Shown piece by piece: positions 1 through 3,601 of a stretch of 7,201 nt of DNA. The notes below the pieces were generated by a model. That model was not told where the DNA came from. It saw only the letters and a program-made list of their open reading frames with translations, and searched no databases. Position 1 is the stretch's first letter, and each line of letters begins with the position of its first letter. Both the position numbers and the translations under genes were made by a program. Origin of the DNA: an uncultured Clostridia bacterium (GTDB lineage Bacteria; Bacillota; Clostridia; Oscillospirales; Acutalibacteraceae); the NCBI GenBank assembly GCA_946628455.1, contig CAMOWP010000090.1, positions 1-7,201 on the forward strand, read 5' to 3'.

Positions 1-30
1 AAAATAATAAACTTATATATCATTGTTATT

Positions 31-465
31 TTACAGTATTTCAAGCAATAAATCAATACCCATTTTATAACTGTTCTTGCCGTAGCCTGAAATCTGCTTA
101 ACGCAAACGTCCGTTATAACGGAAATTTTTCTGAAATCCTCGCGGGAATGGATGTCGCTCATATGCACCTCAACGAACGGTAGGTAATCCTTAACGCACT
201 CAATTGCGTCGCGGATAGCGTAGGAATAATGAGTGTACGCGCCCGCGTTGATAACCGCGCCGTCATATTCATTTCTGCTTTCGTGGATTTTTTCAATTAT
301 CGCGCCTTCGTAATTTGACTGAAAAAAGTCCGCCTCAGCGCCCTTCTCGGCGGCATAGGCTTTAAGCTCGGCGTTAATCGCGTCAAGCGTTTCGCTTCCG
401 TAAACATCCTTCTTTCTTATTCCTGTCATATTGAGGTTGGGACCGTTGATTATTAAAAGCTTCAT
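31..465 (-). CDS. aroQ: Type II 3-dehydroquinate dehydratase (AroQ)
   Basis: Cytoplasmic enzyme of the shikimate pathway that dehydrates 3-dehydroquinate to 3-dehydroshikimate. The 144-residue product has the usual type II length. Visible family motifs are INGPNLN (residues 6-12), Arg17 and the lid tyrosine Tyr22 in VYG, QSNYEG (49-54), the N-x-G-A-Y-T-H block (73-79), EVHMSDIHSRE (99-109) and Arg112. By family knowledge the catalytic set is Asn12, Arg17, Tyr22, Asn73, His79, Glu99, His101 and Arg112, all present. Some positions differ from the common consensus: QSNYEG for QSNHEG, THYS for THTS, and SD for SN after His101. The ATG is preceded by a GAGGTGAT Shine-Dalgarno (plus 469-476). The gene follows the CHAP protein gene and its terminator, so it probably starts from its own promoter. 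The first 30 bases of the window, downstream of the stop, show nothing I can call. Confidence 0.96.
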   Translation of the reverse strand: MKLLIINGPNLNMTGIRKKDVYGSETLDAINAELKAYAAEKGAEADFFQSNYEGAIIEKIHESRNEYDGAVINAGAYTHYSYAIRDAIECVKDYLPFVEVHMSDIHSREDFRKISVITDVCVKQISGYGKNSYKMGIDLLLEIL

Positions 466-486
466 AAAATCACCTCGGTTTTATAT

Positions 487-514
487 ATTATACAATAAAA
501 ATGAGAGAAATCAA
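487..514 (-). promoter_or_regulatory. Putative sigma-A promoter of aroQ, embedded in the upstream terminator
   Basis: On the minus strand a TTGATT -35 (509-514) and a perfect TATAAT -10 (487-492) are separated by 16 bp. The -35 lies in the loop and upper arm of the preceding terminator hairpin, and the spacer covers its lower arm and T-tract. A start near 480 would leave a leader of only about 15 nt, starting just before the GAGGTGAT ribosome binding site. The -10 is convincing; the -35 is weaker (4 of 6). Confidence 0.5.
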
Positions 515-531
515 ATGTTTCTCTCATTTTT
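497..531 (-). terminator. Intrinsic terminator after the CHAP protein gene
   Basis: A perfect 14-bp inverted repeat (arms 497-510 and 518-531, 7-nt loop) begins three bases after the CHAP gene stop codon and ends in a T-run on the minus strand. The stem core is TGAGAGAAA/TTTCTCTCA with A:T flanks. The flanking A and T runs also make it plausible on the plus strand. Confidence 0.85.
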
Positions 532-533
532 AA

Positions 534-2909
534 TTATTTTGTTTTTACCGCCTTGCGCTTCGACCATTCGCCTATATATTTCTTTTTACCGCTTTTAACA
601 ATAGAACGAACGCGGACATAATACTTTTTATTTTTGTTAAGTTTTTTAAGTTTAAAGGTCGTTTTATTCTTGGTTATATCAATGCGCTTAGCATTTTTAA
701 AGCCTTTATCAGTTGAATACTGCAGCTGATAATAGTCAGCCTTTTTATCCTTGCTCCAACTGATTTTCAGAGTCTTTTTTGCTCCTGAAAGCGATTTAAT
801 TTTGGCTTTATAAATGTATCTTCTTGAGATATTCGACCAGCCTGATTTTACCCATTTTCCGTCATTGTTAACGAATACGCGAATTGAAAACTCGTAATTT
901 CTGCGGCTTTTCAGATTCTTTATAACATAGCTGTTTTTGCCGCTTGTATAAGCATATTTCCATGCTTTTGCGCCTGCTTTTCGGTATCTTATCTGATAAT
1001 TTGTAGCGCCGCTGACAGCAGCCCAATTCACTGTAAGCGTTTTCTTTTTAAGGTTAGATATCGTTGTTACCTTTGAAGAATTTACATTGAGCTTTTTGTC
1101 GGTTTTGGCGTTTTCAATATCCGCTGCTTCAGGAGTAAGCTTAGTTACTGTAAAAGCAGTTTCATCAGACGCAGTCTTATAATTATCATAATTTGTATTA
1201 ACCGCAGAAACTGTTACAAAATAATCACCATAATCAGGTGCGTTAAATATATACTTAGTATTGGTCAGACCTGACTTTGCTTCAACGGTTTTATTTGTGA
1301 CGAGATTAAATATTCCGCTTTTTGTTTTCTGATAGATATTTATTGAATAAGTGCGCTTATCGTACTTATTAATCTCAGGCACCTTTGCCCACGAAACAGT
1401 AACCGCCTTATCCTTTGACGAAACGTTCACAACAGGCTTGGCAGGTTTCGCTACAGGAACATTTATATTCCATTTCTGTGCATCTGTATTGTTATAAAAC
1501 CATTGATGTATATTCGTTCCTGCTGTTGCTGTGGCGGCGCCGCCTTGCAAATCCAAACTATACCCTGAAAGCTTGCTGATAAATCTGTATGAGCCGTCAG
1601 TATTTTTCCTTATTTTCCAAAGCTGACCTTTGCTGTTGTTTTTGCTGTACAGCTTTACATTTTGTCTTACATTCATAAAACCGTCGGTGGTATTTTCAAC
1701 CTCAACAGCATAACCGCTTACGCTTTCGTATATACGGTAATACCCATCTCCTGCATACTCTATTTTGAATTTCTCATCATCGTTGTCCCACACTTGAACA
1801 TTTGAACTCAAAACATAGTTTTGAGGAAAGCCCGGAACATCAAGAAACAGCGATTTGTTTCCGCTTGCGTTTATAGTATATATTCCGTCCTTAATAGGTC
1901 TTTCATTTGGTGCATAAGGAATCAAACCGAAATACTGGGCTTTTGATTCATTTGTCTCCCAAACCTGAACATTAGTCTCATTTGCTACTGCAGCACCTTT
2001 CACATCGAGAAAAAAGCTGTTACATCTTGCTTGGAGTTTAAAGCCTCTTTCTGTTGGAACTACCGACCATTGTTGCGCATTAGAATTGTTTGCTGTGTAC
2101 AATTCAGCATTACTGCGTTTCAACGTTGCACCCTGACTGTCAAGGCACAGATTAGTAGTTCTTTGGGAAATCTTATAAAAACCATTATTAAGATATTTAA
2201 ATGTAAATGCGTCATACTCCAACGGAACACTGTTTGAGCCCCACAAATGCATAGCAACGTTAGCACCTGAAGAAAGACTGTAACTATCGCCCGGAAGGTC
2301 AACAAAATAATTTTGATCAAGTTCGCTGACCATCCAGTAATCGCCGTCGGGGATTGTTTGTCCGGCTGCTTCGGCTTCTGTCATTACATGACCTGTTGGT
2401 TCAGGAGGGTCGGGGTTTATATCCTTGATATGAATATATCCGCTTGCCTTGCTTTTTAAAACCGTTCTGGTGTTATAAGCATGTTTTGCGGTATCCCAAT
2501 TATATTCCTCTACACTAACATAATCGCCGTTAACTGCGCTAACCCATGCTACGTGACCGGCAGAGCCTGCGCCGCCGGTATATGGGTCGTTATAGAAGAT
2601 AGAGCCGACAGCGGGGGTGGAATTAACCGTAATTCCCTTGCTTCTTGCAAAATCATCCCAGTTTCCCGCATTGCCCCACCTTTCTCCGTGGCTTGCTGTG
2701 TTGTGGAAATAAATTCCGTTTACTTCGTTTAACTTGAATGCACAATACGATGTACATTCGCATTGGTAAAAGCCCCACTTATCCGCATAATATACACCCG
2801 GTTTCACCGAATACGGATATCCATTTTCTGCATATGCATTAAAGCTAATTCCCGAAAGCACGCTTAAAAGCATAACAAATGACATTAATATACTCAGAAA
2901 CCTTTTCAT
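534..2909 (-). CDS. Secreted CHAP-domain amidase with two ricin-type beta-trefoils and three FN3 domains
   Basis: A 791-residue exported protein, probably a peptidoglycan amidase/endopeptidase or surface hydrolase. A signal peptide (about 1-27, AYA before Glu28) is followed by a CHAP domain (about 35-162) with catalytic Cys52 in ECTSY, His119 in AGHVAWV and Glu134/Glu135 or Asn137 in VSVEEYNW. Residues 187-484 hold two ricin-B-like trefoils: six LD-x-x-G-type sugar-site motifs are centred on Asp204, Asp257, Asp302, Asp357, Glu403 and Asp453, with QxW motifs at 279-281, 429-431 and 478-480. Three FN3 domains follow (about 488-589, 617-700, 701-790). The last 91 residues contain 28 lysines, so the tail is strongly basic. 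There is no LPXTG, dockerin or SLH anchor; wall retention by charge or glycan binding is inferred. The start is fixed by AAGGAG 7 nt upstream and by the signal peptide. The substrate cannot be read from sequence. Confidence 0.9.
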   Translation of the reverse strand: MKRFLSILMSFVMLLSVLSGISFNAYAENGYPYSVKPGVYYADKWGFYQCECTSYCAFKLNEVNGIYFHNTASHGERWGNAGNWDDFARSKGITVNSTPAVGSIFYNDPYTGGAGSAGHVAWVSAVNGDYVSVEEYNWDTAKHAYNTRTVLKSKASGYIHIKDINPDPPEPTGHVMTEAEAAGQTIPDGDYWMVSELDQNYFVDLPGDSYSLSSGANVAMHLWGSNSVPLEYDAFTFKYLNNGFYKISQRTTNLCLDSQGATLKRSNAELYTANNSNAQQWSVVPTERGFKLQARCNSFFLDVKGAAVANETNVQVWETNESKAQYFGLIPYAPNERPIKDGIYTINASGNKSLFLDVPGFPQNYVLSSNVQVWDNDDEKFKIEYAGDGYYRIYESVSGYAVEVENTTDGFMNVRQNVKLYSKNNSKGQLWKIRKNTDGSYRFISKLSGYSLDLQGGAATATAGTNIHQWFYNNTDAQKWNINVPVAKPAKPVVNVSSKDKAVTVSWAKVPEINKYDKRTYSINIYQKTKSGIFNLVTNKTVEAKSGLTNTKYIFNAPDYGDYFVTVSAVNTNYDNYKTASDETAFTVTKLTPEAADIENAKTDKKLNVNSSKVTTISNLKKKTLTVNWAAVSGATNYQIRYRKAGAKAWKYAYTSGKNSYVIKNLKSRRNYEFSIRVFVNNDGKWVKSGWSNISRRYIYKAKIKSLSGAKKTLKISWSKDKKADYYQLQYSTDKGFKNAKRIDITKNKTTFKLKKLNKNKKYYVRVRSIVKSGKKKYIGEWSKRKAVKTK

Positions 2910-2916
2910 TTTATTT

Positions 2917-2922
2917 CTCCTT
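2917..2922 (-). promoter_or_regulatory. Ribosome binding site of the CHAP protein gene
   Basis: AAGGAG on the minus strand, 7 nt before the ATG at 2907-2909. It decides the start, which is also the one that opens directly into a signal peptide. Confidence 0.9.
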
Positions 2923-2979
2923 CAAATAAAAATAGCGTGCGTCAATGAGTTATAAATATCCAATTGGTTTTGTCTTTAC

Positions 2980-3008
2980 ATAATACCATATGTGCTTAAA
3001 ATTTGCAA
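2980..3008 (-). promoter_or_regulatory. Sigma-A promoter of the CHAP protein gene
   Basis: A TTGCAA -35 (3003-3008) and a TATTAT -10 (2980-2985) with a 17-bp spacer on the minus strand (4/6 and 5/6 matches). The predicted start near 2973 leaves a leader of about 63 nt. The -35 begins one base after the T-tract of the preceding terminator, so the gene is insulated from rpsU transcription. No operator-like repeat is evident. Confidence 0.75.
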
Positions 3009-3009
3009 C

Positions 3010-3039
3010 AAAAAAACGGGAGGGCACAGAGACCCTCCC
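3010..3039 (-). terminator. GC-rich hairpin with T-tract (second terminator after rpsU)
   Basis: On the minus strand GGGAGGG (3033-3039) pairs with CCCTCCC (3018-3024), closed by a T.G wobble around a 6-nt loop, then a seven-base T-tract (3010-3016). The hairpin is preceded by TGTAGG, and the whole resembles short GTAGGGG...CCC palindromes I recall as dispersed in Ruminococcaceae genomes; that resemblance is from memory. It sits directly upstream of the CHAP gene promoter. Confidence 0.75.
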
Positions 3040-3050
3040 CTACAAATCAA

Positions 3051-3079
3051 TTATTTGTACTTTCTTTTACGAGCAGCTT
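3051..3079 (-). pseudogene. Exact 29-bp duplicate of the rpsU 3' end
   Basis: These 29 bases are identical to 3254-3282, the last codons and stop codon of rpsU, in the same orientation. Read in the rpsU frame they encode the terminal A-A-R-K-R-K-Y-K and TAA. Identity ends right at the TAA on one side; on the other it is followed by one extra base and then only two matching bases. No S21 coding sequence lies upstream of it, so this is a fragment and not a second gene. It could be an attachment-site-like remnant, one end of a small element, or a product of local duplication. Confidence 0.85.
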
Positions 3080-3096
3080 TCGTCCAAACATCCTTC

Positions 3097-3135
3097 GTGA
3101 TTGAAACGCAACGCAGGCATTGCGTTAATAATCAC
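3097..3135. repeat. Two-step hairpin in the intergenic element
   Basis: An outer stem GTGATT (3097-3102)/AATCAC (3130-3135) and an inner stem AACGCAA (3105-3111)/TTGCGTT (3120-3126) are separated by a small internal loop (2 and 3 nt), with an 8-nt apical loop: 13 base pairs in total. No T-tract follows on either strand, so it is not a terminator. Confidence 0.7.
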
Positions 3136-3153
3136 TCCGTATGTTTCTCCTCT

Positions 3154-3186
3154 CCCCAAAAAATCTTCGATTTTTCGGGGACCCCG
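3154..3186. repeat. Long hairpin with an overlapping alternative GC palindrome
   Basis: CCCC plus an A-run and TC (3154-3165) pairs with GA, a T-run and CGGGG (3169-3180): 12 pairs including one G.T wobble on the minus-strand RNA, with a 3-nt loop. The same CGGGG also forms CGGGG-A-CCCCG (3176-3186), so the two structures compete. No T-tract follows. Confidence 0.65.
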
Positions 3187-3192
3187 ATTGAG

Positions 3193-3295
3193 AAAAAGAA
3201 GAGCTTGCTGACGTAAAAACAAATAAAAAAGCAGGCTTACCGCCTGCATTTTTTTATTTGTACTTTCTTTTACGAGCAGCTTCGCTCTTCTTTTT
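3193..3295. repeat. Quasi-palindrome centred on the rpsU terminator
   Basis: The arm at 3193-3236 (44 nt) aligns to the reverse complement of 3242-3295 (54 nt) around a 5-nt centre. Matching blocks in order are AAAAAGAAGAGC (12), GCTG (4), CGTAAAA (7), ACAAATAAAAAA (12) and GCAGGC (6): 41 of the 44 bases, separated by small gaps. The second arm contains the last codons of rpsU and half of the terminator stem, so the first arm is a diverged inverted copy of that gene end. Confidence 0.85.
3221..3247 (-). terminator. Intrinsic terminator of rpsU
   Basis: On the minus strand GCAGGC (3242-3247), loop GGTAA and GCCTGC (3231-3236) are followed by six T (3225-3230), starting 6 nt after the rpsU stop codon. 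The A-run on the other side allows plus-strand function too. It is the innermost part of the larger quasi-palindrome. Confidence 0.88.
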
Positions 3296-3430
3296 ACGAG
3301 CTACTGAAGGCTTTTCGTAATGCTCTCTTTTTCTTACCTCCTGGATGATACCATCGCGTGAGGTCTGGCGCTTAAATCTTCTGAGAGCGCTGTCAAGAGA
3401 TTCATTTTCCTTAACTTTTACCTGACTCAT
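3254..3430 (-). CDS. rpsU: 30S ribosomal protein bS21
   Basis: Small-subunit ribosomal protein that sits near the anti-Shine-Dalgarno end of 16S rRNA and supports initiation. The 58-residue product (begins MSQVKVKENESLD) has the usual Firmicutes length, with the family core ALRRFKRQ, EVRKREHYEKPS and the basic tail KKKSEAARKRKYK. An in-frame ATG 15 codons upstream (3473-3475) is rejected: it has no Shine-Dalgarno, lies only about a dozen bases after the predicted transcription start, and would add a non-family extension. The chosen ATG follows an unusually long GGAGGGAGGG by 6 nt. The gene has its own near-consensus promoter and terminator, so it is probably monocistronic here and not in a dnaG/rpoD-type operon. 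Its 3' end is duplicated nearby in both orientations. Confidence 0.97.
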   Translation of the reverse strand: MSQVKVKENESLDSALRRFKRQTSRDGIIQEVRKREHYEKPSVARKKKSEAARKRKYK

Positions 3431-3436
3431 TATATT

Positions 3437-3458
3437 CCCTCCCTCCGACCAACGGGGG
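3437..3458 (-). promoter_or_regulatory. Extended Shine-Dalgarno of rpsU with a masking hairpin
   Basis: The minus strand carries the purine run GGAGGGAGGG (3437-3446), much longer than the other ribosome binding sites here. Just upstream, CCCCCG (3453-3458) can pair with CGGAGGG (3441-3447) through a TTGGT loop: six G:C pairs with one bulged A, burying most of the Shine-Dalgarno. The hairpin is seen; translational control by it is inferred. Confidence 0.55.
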
Positions 3459-3493
3459 TTATTTGTTTTAGACATTATCTAAACATCGCATAG

Positions 3494-3522
3494 ATTATAT
3501 ACAAAAGAAAGCGCAAAGTCAA
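3494..3522 (-). promoter_or_regulatory. Strong sigma-A promoter of rpsU
   Basis: A TTGACT -35 (3517-3522) and perfect TATAAT -10 (3494-3499) with a 17-bp spacer on the minus strand. The predicted start near 3487 gives a leader of about 57 nt. Confidence 0.9.
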
Positions 3523-3572
3523 GCATTTTATCAAATAATGTGGAAAAATAATATAACCTTGTTAAAAATGTC

Positions 3573-3597
3573 TAAAAATCTTATTGCTGAATTTTTA
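3573..3597 (-). terminator. Weak A/T-only hairpin after the FN3 protein gene
   Basis: TAAAAAT (3591-3597 on the minus strand) pairs with ATTTTTA (3573-3579) across an 11-nt loop shortly after the stop at 3602. With no G:C pair it is a poor terminator. No better one exists before the rpsU promoter, so read-through into rpsU is possible. Confidence 0.25.
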
Positions 3598-3601
3598 AAT
3601 T

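Larger units (their letters stand above)
3051..3230. repeat. Candidate MITE-like segment flanked by inverted copies of the rpsU 3' end
   Basis: The left end (TTATTTGT, then TTTTACG and GCAGC after short gaps) matches the reverse complement of the right end (TTATTTGT, TTTTACG, CAGC), giving imperfect terminal inverted repeats of about 20 bp around a 180-bp segment. Two strong internal hairpins (3097-3135 and 3154-3180) and the absence of a credible gene fit a non-coding miniature element. Against this, both ends resemble the host rpsU 3' end, so the segment may equally come from local duplication and inversion. No clear target-site duplication was found. Confidence 0.4.

Noticed and set aside
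1..30. Possible start of a further minus-strand gene (ATG at 21-23)
   Set aside because: No Shine-Dalgarno and only seven codons visible before the window edge.
2031..2732. Plus-strand frames at 2031-2237 and 2481-2732 and minus frame 2120-2320
   Set aside because: They are shadows of the CHAP/ricin/FN3 gene: out of frame, no ribosome binding sites, low-complexity or implausible proteins.
2992..3216. 74-codon plus-strand frame over the intergenic element
   Set aside because: It runs through two terminators' worth of inverted repeats antisense to rpsU-end sequence, with no ribosome binding site or recognisable protein.
3067..3249. 60-codon minus-strand reading frame after rpsU
   Set aside because: It crosses the terminator and the hairpin block, has no clear ribosome binding site or domain, and ends inside the duplicated rpsU tail in a different frame. 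A shorter GTG start (22 codons) with AGGAG 11 nt upstream is also unconvincing.
3010..3295. CRISPR array or defence island
   Set aside because: The repeats are three differently oriented copies of one gene end, not regularly spaced with spacers, and no cas or defence gene is present.
3431..3475. 15-residue N-terminal extension of bS21 from an upstream ATG
   Set aside because: No Shine-Dalgarno precedes it, it begins about a dozen bases after the predicted transcription start, and bS21 is normally 58 residues beginning at the downstream Met.
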